From Terebella lapidaria (taxonomy: Eukaryota; Annelida; Polychaeta; Terebellida; Terebellidae), in the NCBI GenBank assembly GCA_949152475.1, contig OX424564.1, forward strand, positions 24,178,165 through 24,242,164: a stretch of DNA of 64,000 bases. The letters are read 5' to 3'. Below are positions 1-11,620 of the stretch, one piece after another. The notes beneath the pieces were generated by a model, which had not been told where the DNA came from, did not search any database, and was given only the letters and a program-made list of their open reading frames with translations. How positions within the stretch are numbered: the first letter of the stretch is position 1; each line of letters begins with the position of its first letter. The position numbers were made by a program, and so were the translations under genes.

Positions 1-307
1 GTAATTATTCCCCAAGCATTTAATACTTTCTTGTTGAAATAGTCATATATCCTATGAGGAATATATCAAAACATCAGGAACACCAAGTGTGTTCAAGTTG
101 TTACATCACCAGACGTATAAAATGTAGTTCCTATAGTCTGATTTTCTGAAAATGAATTTCGTTTTGTCCGGAAGAAATTTGTTTCCCAGGGCGTGAAGCT
201 ACAAAAAGCATACCTCAGTATTTCCTTGTACTTCACGGCAACAAAAATCATACCTGGTGCAAAGCACCAGATCCCCGGGATATAAGAAGTCAATAGCGCG
301 CTCATTT

Positions 308-703
308 CTGTATTGGTGGTAATAGGTTGATACTTACATTCATATCACTGAGTCGGTGTCACTGCTGGTGGACGTTAAATCTGTCCCCGAGGATACCATC
401 AACTCAGTAGCCTTTTGGCTTGTGATTAGGTATTTATGTACTTGTCATATATCTATTCCATGGGGTTAGTTTCGGATTTCTAAATTATTTTCATAGGTTG
501 CTGGGCAGTTGTATACTAATTCCATCAGCTGTACAGTAGAAACGACTACATTTACCACACTGTCTGCCCCTGATGACGCCAGTGTGTCTTTTGATAAAGT
601 ATTTGGTTGGGCTGTTTCTATTGCAAAATGTTGTGTATTACGTTTGTCATTGGAGTCATTAAAATTTGGCTGTATTGGTGGTAATAGGTTGATACTTACA
701 TTC
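308..703 (+). repeat. 34-bp direct repeat pair, 362 bp apart
   Basis: Positions 308-341 and 670-703 are identical (starting CTGTATTGGTGGTAATAGG). The second copy sits across the end of the candidate exon at 497-680, so its internal GGTG-gtaatag looks like a splice donor, and the same sequence also sits upstream at 308. This could be a local duplication of an exon end. The sequence alone does not say which copy is original. Confidence 0.7.
497..680 (+). CDS. Candidate internal exon, unknown protein
   Basis: A polypyrimidine stretch ending TTTTCATAG precedes 497 and a GTAATAGG donor-like sequence follows 680. Between them one + strand frame is fully open for 61 codons plus one base. It reads VAGQLYTNSISCTVETTT and continues with SAPDDASVSFDKVFGW. 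The composition is protein-like (several Thr, Ser and Cys), but no family is recognised. I could not find a partner exon in the right phase: the upstream candidate at about 344-430 would need a weak donor. The call rests only on the open frame and splice-like edges. Confidence 0.15.
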
Positions 704-3620
704 TAATAGTGTTTTCAATTTAATTTCGTGCGCATATACGATGTCCTTGCAGGGCGAATACAATTGGTAGTTCGTATGAGTAGTAGTCCCTGATCGAGTA
801 CGCCCATCAAAAATAGCAAGGTGTTAATAACATTCAGCACCGTTTTCAATTTGGCCCGAAATTCAATACACTCGTAAAGTTGTTCCTGGTCAATAGTGTA
901 CAAATATTCAATAGTAGACGACAATGTATGTCATATGAGAAGTGTATACAAAATCTGAGTACCGTCGGAAAATTTGAAAGCACCGAACTATCAATGTCTA
1001 AGTCGGTGATGTTGAACTCGGAACCGATTCCAACTTTTACACATTTGCCAACGATCAATACCACGGTTCCCAACATTCCACATTCTGCGAGCGAAAAATT
1101 AGCTCGTTGTGGGACAGCTTAAAATAAATGCATATGATTGTTAGAAGTAAAGATGCAGTCAGAAAATGGAACGAAATAAATGGGCTGAATTTAATGCTCC
1201 GAAACAATGAAAATTAGGCAATGACAGAAAGTATAAGCGTGAGAAATGAGCGATTGCTCGGCAAAAGTGATATCCGGTTGACTGAATGCACACCGTAGTG
1301 ATAAAAGTATTCTCAACTCCCGCCGACACTCCAGTGTTCACGTAAATCAGCGATAGTGACGAAAATTTTGCTTCATACGACGAAAATATTCGTCAGATGA
1401 TATTGATTAGCTGAATTATTTACGTCCAATTCTGTAGAAAACACGTTCAAAGTATTTTATCTTCGAAACCAGGTTTTCCCCAGGGTCGAAGAGTATTACC
1501 CCCATGGGATTCTCAGAGAGCGTTCAAGAAGTCTCCCTGCGGGGAGAAAAACGATATATACCATACGAATCACATTGATCAATTTGTCCTTGAGATCGAG
1601 GCGATGTTTGTTGTTGTTTTCTTTCGTTATGGGAGGATCTGACGTATAGCGGGAGTATGAAACCGACTCTGTGATAAAAAAAAACTCAATCACTTGAAAC
1701 TTTTATTGTTTGAATTTGAAAGTAGAGTAAATTTTGTATATTATTACCATCCAGATCCAGAATTGAGATTATTTGATATCAAAAGAATCACCAACGATAT
1801 ATCTGGCGATCTCACCGAAAAAATGGAATGGTGAAGTAAAAAGCAGTGATCGCGCACTGATCTGATATAGGTGTTTGGCTCACTGGCGCCTCTCCACAGG
1901 CACTGTGACACCATAATTTTCAATGCTTATATCACAGAAATTTCGAAAGGATCTTTTTTTATATCGTCTGGTGATGTGTATCCATGTGTGGATTGTGGAT
2001 AAAGCTCGCTTTGTCAAGGGGATTTGCTGTAACTTTTTTGCCGTCTTTTCACATAAAAAGAGAAATATTCAAATGCAGTCTAATAATCAGCAGATCAGTG
2101 CACAAAATGTTCTGAATGCACAATGTATTTAAGAATGTATGTGAATTTATAGTATTCTTTTGTCCAGCCAGAAAGTTTGCAATATTTTTATTACTTTTCT
2201 GTCTCATGTCATACCCCATTTTGAATGGTGATGCATACCCTACACACTTTCTGTTCCAGCATGATGGTCACCACTATGGCACGAATCTACCTTTTCGTTG
2301 GATCGCAGATATTTGGAATTTGCATTTTTGAACCGAAACTTGCAAATCAAAGCCCATAATCATATTAGCGTCAACCGTTTGATCCAGGCGCATGCATGGG
2401 TTTTGGAATTTACACTGCTGTAAGGATATTCAACAAAGTTGAGCTGCGACACTCAAGACAACAGAAACATCCTTCACAGGGTACAGTTCATCAAAACAAG
2501 ACACAATTCGTCTGTGACTTAGATTTATTATTGGTAGCTATCACATCTCAACCCAGTTTATCGCTGTTTCAGATCAGATAGTCCTGCTATTTGAGGACAA
2601 CATTCCAAGGTAATCGCATCTTGTTACCAACACCCTATGGGTCATCTTTTCAAGGCTGGTCTCTGAATTGACCTGTAAATGGATTAGGATGTCCTGAGTT
2701 AGTGATTGATTCTTCAGCGATCAGGCTGCATGGTTATAGAACGATGTTATTATGCTTTACATGGTAACGTTCGATATTCAATGGCGGGTGTTTGAGAGTT
2801 CTGCTCATCATGTCGAAAATACGGCCCAAGTCTCATATGCTGTCCTTTGATGCTATCCATCCACTGAATGAATGCTGTTTAATGCGTCTGTCACTTTTTC
2901 ATTCCTTATTGAATATAGAGGAAAGCACAGAATATAATATCTGGGCCATAAATACAACGGATACCAGTCTATTTAGAGCATTCTGCATAATCATTATAAA
3001 TAAATCAACAATAGAAAACAGAGTTAGCTTTAGAGGTAAGTAATTTGTAAGTAATAATTGTAAGTGATGATACATGTATTATTATCATGACTGTCTCGAT
3101 GAGGAATGATGTTGTATAATGAATGTACCGTGGTTCATCGTGTGTATACTGTGACTGTATTGTTGTTGTATGATGTGATTGCTACTGTAAAAATGTGATA
3201 GCAAATTCAAAATATGTTTGAAATTAGCAACACATGCCGATGCTGCATATGGATTCCCATTTTTACCAAGATTTGTTTATATTTTGAATTCAAATGAGTA
3301 CTCACCATAACCACAAGTTCGGATGTTTTTTTTCTCATGGGTACGTAATTTTTTTGGATTCACCGACGTGCTCAGTGATCCAGGACACAGACTGTCACGC
3401 AATTATGTCTTATTTTGGATTCATTCAAGCACCTGTTCTATATAATGTTTCTTGTCTTACTTTTACTCATACAATATTCCAAACTGAAACCTGCTTTATC
3501 CATTCATTGTCACATCAAACAACGATTAAGAAACAATAATAACGTCATTTATCTGCCAACAAAACATATGAATGGGCAGTATTCACTCCACGTGTCTACC
3601 ATCCGACGTAGACCGAGTGA

Positions 3621-3827
3621 ATGATCCAACAAGCGCCATATATGAGAGTTCTTCACACATACGTCTTCATTGACTATCGTGACTTTGAGCACCCTTTGAG
3701 TTTTCTAGTTGTATCCACTACTCATCCTCCAACTACACTACTTGTCTGCTGCCCGCAGCTGACGGATCGAGTATGGAGAGCAAATTATTTCCTGTCATGG
3801 TATATCGTCTACACATCACTGTGGTGA
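3621..3827 (+). CDS. M-module open frame, alpha1 copy A
   Basis: Open + strand frame across the M module at the A/B join. It reads HTYVFIDYRDFEHPLSF followed by LLVCCPQLTDRVW. The same frame is open in the copies at about 7722, 11010, 34341, 38447, 43806, 47226, 50160 and 61120, although the copies differ by many substitutions. No domain is recognised, and I see no convincing start codon or splice site. The last codons run into the transposon at 3817, so this copy is interrupted by that insertion. It may be an exon, a pseudo-exon or a chance open frame kept by recent common descent. Confidence 0.25.
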   Translation: MIQQAPYMRVLHTYVFIDYRDFEHPLSFLVVSTTHPPTTLLVCCPQLTDRVWRANYFLSWYIVYTSLW

Positions 3828-3831
3828 GACT

Positions 3832-3859
3832 GGATGCACTAACGATCGTTAGTGCATCC
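3832..3859. repeat. Perfect 28-bp palindrome, left TIR
   Basis: Self-complementary over all 28 bases, centred on CGATCG, and identical to 4522-4549 in the opposite inverted repeat. It could extrude as a cruciform or bind a dimeric protein. As each end of the element carries one, a transposase-binding role is an inference. Confidence 0.9.
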
Positions 3860-4521
3860 CGCAATGGCGAACCCACTCGCGGTTCGTTTGAATTTTCTTC
3901 ATTTTCCCGATAATTACGATTGTGATCGATACACATGCATCTGCTGATTCTTATGCGCACGAAACAACCGTTCGTTGCAAATACATGGCGATTTATGTTG
4001 GTTTGAGCATGAAAAACTCGTCTGAAAAAAAGCCGAAAGATTCCCTAACGATTGTTTTTGTAAAATCGAAGATTCCCCAACGAACATGTGAAGATTCCCT
4101 AACGATCTTTTCTTTCTTAATTAAAATCTACGTTATTCAAATGTTAAACGTGAAATAAAGTACCAATTCACATGTATTGATGTGCATAGATGATCTTCTA
4201 TAAATACATATTTCCTATTTCTGATGTGACATTCGCTAATTTATGTCGCATACATCAACGAATTCACAATGGTGTATGATATGGACGTATTACAATATAC
4301 ACGTATTAGGCCTATATCGTTAGGGAATCTCACTTTTGTCGTTGGTGAATCTTATCGCTAATTCTTTTCCTCAACATATCTAAACAAAGAAGCGTGATCT
4401 GCTTGAAATAACTACGCATGTCTTTGACCAAAACACTAAACTACCTTATCACAAATGGACCTCTCATTTGATAGAATACGGTTAAAAACCAAACTGATCG
4501 TGTTTACTGTCGGCCATTGCG

Positions 4522-4549
4522 GGATGCACTAACGATCGTTAGTGCATCC
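4522..4549. repeat. Perfect 28-bp palindrome, right TIR
   Basis: Identical to the palindrome at 3832-3859 and placed at the same distance from the element end. Confidence 0.9.
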
Positions 4550-5203
4550 AGTATCACCACAGTGACACATGGAGGAGGCTTGAGAAGAGTCGTATCACCA
4601 GGTGAACTACCCGAATTTCTGTTGGTATTTCATACAAACCGAAGAAAAAGTGGGGTGTATGATAGGAACTATTTGCCGCAGATCAATTCACACTTTGCTG
4701 TGTTACTTCTTACTAAATTGCTGTGGAATATCTTTTACACCTGCAGATCACTTGTAGCTTGAAACCTTATGATTGAGTTTTAAATGGGAACTTTTTCTAC
4801 ATAACTGTTGGTCTGTCTTTCATTGAAAAAAAACCATATAATTTATCAGCTTACTAATGATTATTAAATAAAAACAGATCGACAAGGATTATTATCTGGT
4901 GATGAGTGATGGATGATTGGATGATGGCTTCAACAGCTATGGTTCACGTCATATATACATTACAATTGTGTGTATATGCCATTTCTCCATAGTAAATAAT
5001 AGAATCTATGGCTCAATATAGTTTCGCTGTCTCGATAACTTTTCCAAGGAGTGGAATGAATCAAGAGGGAAGTGATGAACATAATTCACAAACAGCAACA
5101 CAACCTACCCAAGGTTCCTTACACTTTTTCATCTCACAAAATTTATCCAATGAATCATCATAAGATGAAATAGATGTGAAGATATTTATGTGTCGTGTAC
5201 ATA

Positions 5204-5302
5204 AATAATTGTGTTTTCAGATGGTAGACTCGTGAATAAATGTGTTTTCAGGTAGTAGACTCGTGAATAAATGTGTTTTCAGGTGGTAGACTCGTATACC
5301 AG
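5204..5302 (+). repeat. Three-copy 31-bp minisatellite carrying acceptor-like TTTTCAG
   Basis: Three tandem units of 31 bp, each holding GTGTTTTCAG followed by a GTAGACTCGTG-type sequence. Other alpha copies have one unit only (36050, 44800, 62240). In those, TTTTCAG is followed by a 60-bp stretch (36057-36116) ending CTCCAG-gtgagg, which looks like a short exon with acceptor and donor. So the expansion in alpha1 triplicated a possible splice acceptor. Confidence 0.75.
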
Positions 5303-6058
5303 ACATCGTTCTAATGTCATCACATAATTAATATCGAGTTGAGGTACATGTATAACGTTTGCACAGAGACTGCCATGATCATCCTATGGGTGATGAATGT
5401 TTCTGTTTCCATGAAATGTACACGTATATGTGATCACTCGAATTGTGCTGGGCAACATAAAGTAATAAATATACCTGCTTTTATATATCGGTTTTACATG
5501 ATATGCCTTTGTCAATCACGAGAAACCCTATGAGTCATCAACCCAATTTTACAAGAAACTCGATAAACGTGGAAGCTCAGCATGAAAAAACAGCATGAGA
5601 TAGCAATCAATTATTACACTGTCATTCTTGATTAATTTATGTACTATCCAGGACAATGATTGTGTTGATAACCAGATATTGCTTCCAGCAATGCAGTCGA
5701 AGTGATAGGATATCCAAAACTGCTGAGATACTAAATGGGAAAGAAAACATCAGTTCACCACAAGACGTTCTCGCAGATCTCCTTTAATATACACCTGGAA
5801 ATTGCATGCATGATACAAAAATCACCAAAGCCTTAAATTAATGACAATAAACATATTATTGCATGGGTGATATGGGTTAAAACTGTACAAACATATGACA
5901 TTATGATTAATTGTATAGTGTGACACAATCGGGAACATACTCGTGTTTTACATTTCGCTAGAATGTAAGACCAGTGCTTATTAACTGACATGTAACGTTA
6001 CGCAAATATTCAAATCCTTTTTTCAGATGATATATATTCATCAGGCATCACCTGGGGC

Positions 6059-6310
6059 GTGATACATTTCTTGTCGCGTAGCAAGTTAATTCGCAGCTTC
6101 CGAACACTAATGAGGTTGTGGCATACAGCAGTGGACCTGATATCTGGATGGCAAATTGTTCGGAGAAAACGTTGCAATAAGGTCTGGTGTGATTCCTGTT
6201 TCCATCAATCATACTGTCGCAATAATGTAAGTCATGAAATTTGTATTGAAGGGAAAATACACTTAATTATTTTGTGTCTCATTGAAGTTTCTAGAAACAC
6301 CAGCAATTAG
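6059..6310 (+). CDS. Candidate exon in module B, unknown protein
   Basis: A strong acceptor-like tract ending TTTTTTCAG stands just before 6027, and a GTAAGTC donor-like sequence lies near 6228. The open frame between them reads DIYSSGITWGVIHFLSRSK, then IRSFRTLM. In alpha2 and alpha3 the same frame gives ITWGVIYSMSRSK and stops soon after at MRS-stop; the D modules keep SRSKLIRSFR then MRS-stop. GITW followed by YSM and IR is faintly like the C-terminal end of a fibrinogen-related domain, but no other fibrinogen motif was found. The minus strand is also open here in alpha2-4, so the coding strand is uncertain. Confidence 0.15.
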   Translation: MIHFLSRSKLIRSFRTLMRLWHTAVDLISGWQIVRRKRCNKVWCDSCFHQSYCRNNVSHEICIEGKIHLIILCLIEVSRNTSN

Positions 6311-6418
6311 ACACATCATGAGCACGTGATTCTATATACTTGGAATAGTTTGTTTCATATAAGTTGATTATTAAGATGATAATTCTGTCACTTGTTGCTT
6401 CAGTCCTCACACAGGACC

Positions 6419-6421
<3 letters not shown>

Positions 6422-6506
<85 letters not shown>
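6422..6506. repeat. (TA)n microsatellite, about 85 bp
   Basis: Pure alternating TA. The same point in alpha2 (about 37201), alpha3 (about 45961) and alpha4 (about 63317) has only a few ATATAT units next to a T run, so the expansion is private to this copy. Confidence 0.95.
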
Positions 6507-6509
<3 letters not shown>

Positions 6510-7721
6510 TTTTCGTGTGGTTTCTGCATCTATTCAATTTTGATGACGATTGAAACATATTACTACCATCATATTGTATTTTGTTGTATCGTGTTGGACA
6601 TGCAGATATACAAAAATACATGCTATCGTTATGATACAAATTTTCAATGTACCTAAATCATACATACATAGAACTGCAGTCAAATCTCATATGTTGAAGT
6701 CATGCATTCATATCTTCCTTGAAATCTATCACACTATCCGTCTTTCTTTCAAGTCCTAAATATGGTCTTGAAATGTGTAAACACGGATACGTTCTAGTTC
6801 TAGTAGCATCACTACCAATAAACGATATATCAGCGTAGTCTCACTGACAACACCACAACTGGACTTCCGATCTCACTGTGGTGCATCCTTGAGTTAATTA
6901 ATGGCAAGTAGCGATACATTTTATGTATCATCACGTTGAAAGTAGGATTGCATGCGATCGTGAATGTGAAAGAGTAAGAATAACAATGCTGCGAGATAAA
7001 AGCATTGATCAAAACGTTTGCTGGTCATTTTGGATTTGTCGAAAAATTATCATTTCCATCAACGTGACCTTCATTATTAGTTTTTCGATAGATTACGATG
7101 TGTGTTTATTCAAATTTGACCATAATCTGTGAATCACTGTCATATGATAATCTGTTAACGCAATAAAGTAAACATATCGTCGTAACAACCCTAACATGAC
7201 AAAAAATGACAATGTATTACTCCAAGTGTTCATTCCATTATGGATAAAGTTTTTTTTTCAAGAGGAAACATCACCGATGTAAAGAAATGACTGTATATCT
7301 CTTAGGGCAAATAATGTTCGGAATATTAATATGAAGACGTTGATAGGAGTTGTACCAGTTGATCTAGTAAATACTTTAGGAAATGAACCTGTGTGTATAT
7401 ACACGTTTGATTTCATACTCACATGAGATACACATGCGTGCGTTTTCCTTCTGCCTCTGCACTCTCAAACTTTTAATCCATTCGTCCAGTCCACCATTGT
7501 TCAATGAATAAAGAATTTATTACCATTACAAGAACACTAGTATTGTAAGGTTTTCACCACAAAATACATGCTCTGTCTCCCGCAGTAATGTTCTACTTCA
7601 ACTGGAATCCATAATAGTGAATCACGCAATAGGTATCATATCACACATTTTCAAAATCCATTATCATTTTTCAATTTTGTCCCTGTGAGTATATATACAT
7701 ATATAGACGGGGTAATCCTCC

Positions 7722-8129
7722 ATGCAATATTCATTCGTGGGCAGTGCTCTACGCACTGAAATATCTCCGAGTCTGGACAAACCTGAACATTTCAAAACGA
7801 GTCCAATAGTTTTTCACACATACGTTTTCATTGATTATCCTGACTTTGGGCACCCTCTATGTTCAGGAGATGTTCCCACTTCTCAACCTCAAAATACACT
7901 ACTTGTCGGCTGTCTGCAGCTGACGGGTAGAGCAGCTCCTCCCTGGTCAAGCTATATCGTCAACAGATGGGGGCTTGAGAAGAGTCGTATTTCTCTGTGG
8001 CCCAACCGAATTTTTGTGGGTATGCCTTTGAGCGGAAGGGCAAATGGGAGGTATTTAATTGGAACAAGTTGCTCCCGATCTGTAAGTCAATTAACACTGT
8101 CGGAGATCCCTGCTAAACAGAGTGTTTGA
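7722..8129 (+). CDS. M-module open frame, 135 codons, alpha1 copy C
   Basis: One of the longest + strand frames in the window and the best M copy. It reads MQYSFVGSALRTE, then HTYVFIDYPDFGHPL, LLVGCLQLTGRAA, SSYIVNRWGLEKSRIS and ends IPAKQSV. The alpha2 copy (38447-38854) is the same length with few changes; the alpha3 copy (47226-47501) is shorter. No signal peptide, membrane segment or known domain is visible. A TATATA-rich stretch (about 7690-7707) lies just upstream, but this is ordinary in such AT-rich DNA. Absence of a recognised family and loss of the frame in alpha3 argue for caution. Confidence 0.25.
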   Translation: MQYSFVGSALRTEISPSLDKPEHFKTSPIVFHTYVFIDYPDFGHPLCSGDVPTSQPQNTLLVGCLQLTGRAAPPWSSYIVNRWGLEKSRISLWPNRIFVGMPLSGRANGRYLIGTSCSRSVSQLTLSEIPAKQSV

Positions 8130-9891
8130 AGACCATTGTTTTTTTTGGATAATACACATGAAAATACAAGTTATGTATCATTACTGATACGTTTGGTGTA
8201 TTTTGGAGACGAGTTTGAATAAGACATTTAAACGCATTACACAAACACTAGAATAATATATATAGTTAATAATATCTATAGTTATAGTTAATAATATTTA
8301 TAGTTATTGTTATTGTATATTGCCAGGATTGAAAGAAAAGAAACAAAAACAGTTTCAAAGCAATATTACATTGCTATACATACAACAAGGTTTTGCTGAT
8401 CACTAAGGACAATCACTGTGTGAATAGCTCCGCACGTGTTGCTTTGACACATAATGTTTCTAGTGGTCCCGCATAGATCGAGATACACATGTAATAGCAT
8501 AGAAGCAATACGTCAAGGTGACTAATGTGTGTTTTCAAGTGACGGCAGACTCGTATAATAGACATAATTCCATTGTCATCTCATTAGTGATATCCCAACT
8601 TTGAATGAAGTAGGACATTGAGAGAAAGAATGACCCAACGGATGATAGATAATTTCATGATATTATACACGTAAATGTGAGAGCTAGACTTGAGATGGGT
8701 AACGCGAAGTAATAACTATACCTGCTTTTATATATCTCAGTTGTAATTGATATGCCTTTGTCAACCACAAGAAACCATATACATGTATGTGTGTTATCAA
8801 CCCCATCTACATGAAACTTTCCATATGATGCATGAAAACACCTGGAAATTAATAGAAAAAAAAACAATTGCCTGAGATAACAGTCAATTATTACACTGTC
8901 AATCATGATTAATTAATGTTTTATCCAGAACACAATTATTGTGTTGATGACCAGCTTCCAGCAATGATAGGATATCCAAAAGTACAGAGACACGAGATTG
9001 ATAAGGAAGAATCAGATCACCACGAGAGGATCTCGCAGATCACGTTATGAGGATACAACTGGAAAACTGCATGTATTTTTCAAAAAGTTACCTTAGAACT
9101 TGATTGATAAAAATAACATTCTTATTGCACAGGTGATTTGGGTTGCATTTGCTGTACACTCACCATATGAATAATGGCATAGTGTAACACAATCGGGAAA
9201 ACACTCGTGTTTCACATGTTGCTAGAATGTAGGACCAGTGCTTATGAACTGACATATAACACAAAACCAATATTCAAAATCATCCTTTCAAATGATATTT
9301 ATTTCATCAGGCACCACCTGGAACGTGATATGTCGCGCAGCAAGTTGATTCGCAGTTTCCGAGCACTAATGAGGTCATAGTAGTGGACCTGATATCTGGG
9401 TGGGGAATGAACGTTAGGAAATCACGTTGCAACTGGCGTTATTCCAGTTTCCATCAAACCTAGAGTCGCAGAAAACTAAGGGTCATGACATTTGGAATAG
9501 CTTGTTTCAAAAGCTGTTGATTATTAAAATCATTTGGTGCTGCATTTTCCGTGTAAGAACCAGGACTATCTAGGTATATTTTCCGGGGTTTTTTTATTTG
9601 GTTTCTGCATCAACTCGATTTTGAAATCATTGAAATAGATTTCCAGCATCAGATTGTATTGCGTTGCATGGTTTTGGACATGTTAAGATACAAATATATA
9701 TGCTATTGTAATGATACAAACTATGTAATACACCTGCATCATATGTACATTTACATCCAACTCCAGTGAAATCCCATATGTGGGATTTATGCATTCATCT
9801 ATTCCTGAAAAGTTATCACGCTGCTCGTTTTTCTATCTAGTCCAAAATATCGCCTGGAAACATGCATACGGAGATGTTGCATTTCTGTTAG

Positions 9892-10083
9892 CACCAATGC
9901 CTACAGACGATATATCAGCGTAGTTTCACTGTCAACACCACAGCTGGACTTCCGATCTCACTGTGGTGCAGCCTTGGGATATTGGCAGGTAGGGAGGTAG
10001 CGATACATTCCATGTATCATCAGGTTAAAAGCTTAATTCCATGTGATGACGATTGTGAAAGAGGAAGATTAACAATGCCATGA
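9892..10083 (+). CDS. Candidate conserved frame in module D
   Basis: A 63-codon open stretch reading QRSFTVNTTAGLPISLWCSL, then GILAGREVAIHSMYHQ and CERGRLTMP-stop. The same frame stays open in D2 (about 40630-40820) and D3 (about 49070-49255), and in part in module C of alpha3 and alpha4, where CERGRITML continues further. The run LPISLWCSLGIL is hydrophobic. It is not recognised as any family and has no clear start or splice signals. Confidence 0.15.
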   Translation, partial: HQCLQTIYQRSFTVNTTAGLPISLWCSLGILAGREVAIHSMYHQVKSLIPCDDDCERGRLTMP

Positions 10084-11009
10084 AGAAAAAGATATGAAGA
10101 TTGAGACATTTTCTGATCAATTTGGATTTGTCGACATATGATCATTCTCATGAACTTGACCTTGATTCATGATGCCTAGTTTAGTGTAGTTAATTTATAA
10201 GCACATGATTATCCACTCATCATGATTATTTCGGAGTTTTGTGTTTTTCTGTCATTTATTTCCTGAGAATACTATGTTCTCCAAATTATTAATATGATGC
10301 CCACAGATACTAACATGATTTTGTTCTAAAAACTGTCGTGTGGGCCAATTGCAGTTTTCCATTGGATTAAGGTATGCGCTGGTATCAATTTGACTTAGTG
10401 GCATTTTTGCCTAAGGGGTTATTTGTTAACATAACAAAATATAATATATTGTCGTAACATCCCAAACATCAAAATTACTTGGCGCAACGTACTTTTCCAC
10501 ATTTTTATTCTCCAAGAGGAAACCCCACAGATGAAATGAAATGACTACACTTCTGTTAAGCAAAATTCTTGTGCAGACATTAATAGGAGTTATACCATTA
10601 TCTTCTTGATTTTGTAAATACTTTATGAAATAACACTGTGTCTATGTACAGGTTTAATTTTATATATACTTACATGTTTTACATGTATGTGTTTTCCTCT
10701 GCTTCTGCACTTCCAAACCTTCAATCCATGAGTGTCCAGTCCACTAGTGCTCAGCGAATATCATTCCGTAAACAGTTTATTCTCATTACTAGATTAGTGA
10801 TGTATAGTTTGCTCTGAAACACATGTTCTATTTCCCCAGGATTACCCAGTATCATATTACAGATTTTTTAGAATCCAGTATCATGTTTCAATTTCTTTTT
10901 TCAATGACTGTATAGACAGGGTGATCCTCGATGCAGTATTCACTCGTGGGCGGTGCTCTCAGCACTCAAATATCACAAAGTCTAGACAAAGCTGAACAAT
11001 TCAATGTGA

Positions 11010-11200
11010 GTCGCATAACATAGTTTTCGTACATACGTATTCATTGATCATCCTGACTTTGGGCATCCTTTAAGTTTAGGATATGTTCCCACTACTCAAC
11101 TCCCCACTATACTACTTGTCTTCTCCCTGCAGCTGACAGATCGAGTATGGAGCAGCTCTTTCTTGGTCATGCTATATCGTCAACGGATGGGGACTTGAGA
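11010..11200 (+). other. M module at D/E join, alpha1
   Basis: Third M copy of alpha1. The common frame is open from about 11022 (HSFRTYVFIDHPDFGHPL, then LLVFSLQLTDRVWSS) for nearly 60 codons, ending at RQRMGT-stop. The matching copy in alpha2 (about 41750) has lost the frame through a small deletion after ACTATACT. Confidence 0.4.
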
Positions 11201-11620
11201 AGAATCGTGTTCCTCTGTGGCCCTACCGGAATTTAGTGAGTATTTCATTTCAGCGGAAGGGCAAATGGGAGGTTTGTAGTTGGAACAAGTTACTCCAGAT
11301 CTGTGAGTCCATTAACGCTATCGGAGATCCCTACCAGAAATATTGTTTGGAGACCCATTGTGTTTTGGATAACACATATGAAAATACAGGTGATGCATGA
11401 TTTCAGACACGTTTGGTATATATTTTTCGAAAAAGACATTTGAACGAATTATGAATTGTAATAACAGCTTTTGTTGTTTTGTTGTATTTTATCGAGATTG
11501 ACAAAGAAGAAGCAACACAAGGAGCGAAGCAAACAGATTTATGAGTTACTGTTACGTGTTGTTTGGTCAAGGGAATTTTGAACAAAAATATAACCACATG
11601 AAATACCAAACCTACCATAT

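Larger units (their letters stand above)
1..2430. other. Left flank outside the repeat array
   Basis: I found no copy of this stretch in the rest of the window; similarity to the repeat units begins near 2430. It is AT-rich and has no recognisable gene. It holds a 34-bp direct repeat (308-341 and 670-703), one candidate exon (497-680), and overlapping short open frames on both strands near 817-1119 that I cannot tell from chance. The region 1130-2430 shows nothing I can name. Confidence 0.6.
3817..4564. mobile_element. 748-bp non-autonomous DNA transposon with palindromic TIRs
   Basis: The element starts CACTGTGGTGA and ends with the complement TCACCACAGTG. The inverted repeats run about 50 bp, to GCAATGGC. 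The 6-bp ACACAT is duplicated on each side (3811-3816 and 4565-4570); paralogous alpha copies have a single ACACAT, for example 44021-44026, which is the empty site. Each inverted repeat holds the same perfect 28-bp palindrome (3832-3859 and 4522-4549; core ACTAACGATCGTTAGT). Inside, GATTCCCTAACGAT-like motifs occur three times in direct orientation (about 4039-4107) and twice inverted (about 4318-4352), sharing CTAACGAT with the palindromes. No transposase is present. The CACTGTG ends resemble Transib or CMC ends, but Transib usually gives a 5-bp duplication, so the superfamily is unresolved. Confidence 0.85.
2430..11590. repeat. Repeat unit alpha1 (5' truncated)
   Basis: First copy of the alpha unit. 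It lacks the opening seam sequence and starts inside module A at about 2430. Module A (to 3816) matches 33200-34560, 42730-44030 and 59990-61290. Module B (4571-6420), module C (6510-8130) and module D (8130-11400) match the same series in alpha2 and alpha3. From about 6800 to 11590 it is nearly identical to alpha2 (37500-42330), with only about a dozen net inserted bases over 3 kb, while module B is clearly more diverged. About 4930-5200 differs from the other alpha copies. The unit also carries a 748-bp transposon at 3817 and an AT microsatellite at 6422. Confidence 0.85.

Noticed and set aside
817-1119. 100-codon plus frame in the left flank
   Set aside because: The minus strand is open over much of the same stretch, there is no sister copy, and no family is recognised.
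8655-8906. 83-codon minus frame repeated at 39379-39630
   Set aside because: Kept only in a pair of nearly identical recent duplicates; composition follows the AT-rich DNA and the alpha3 copy differs widely.
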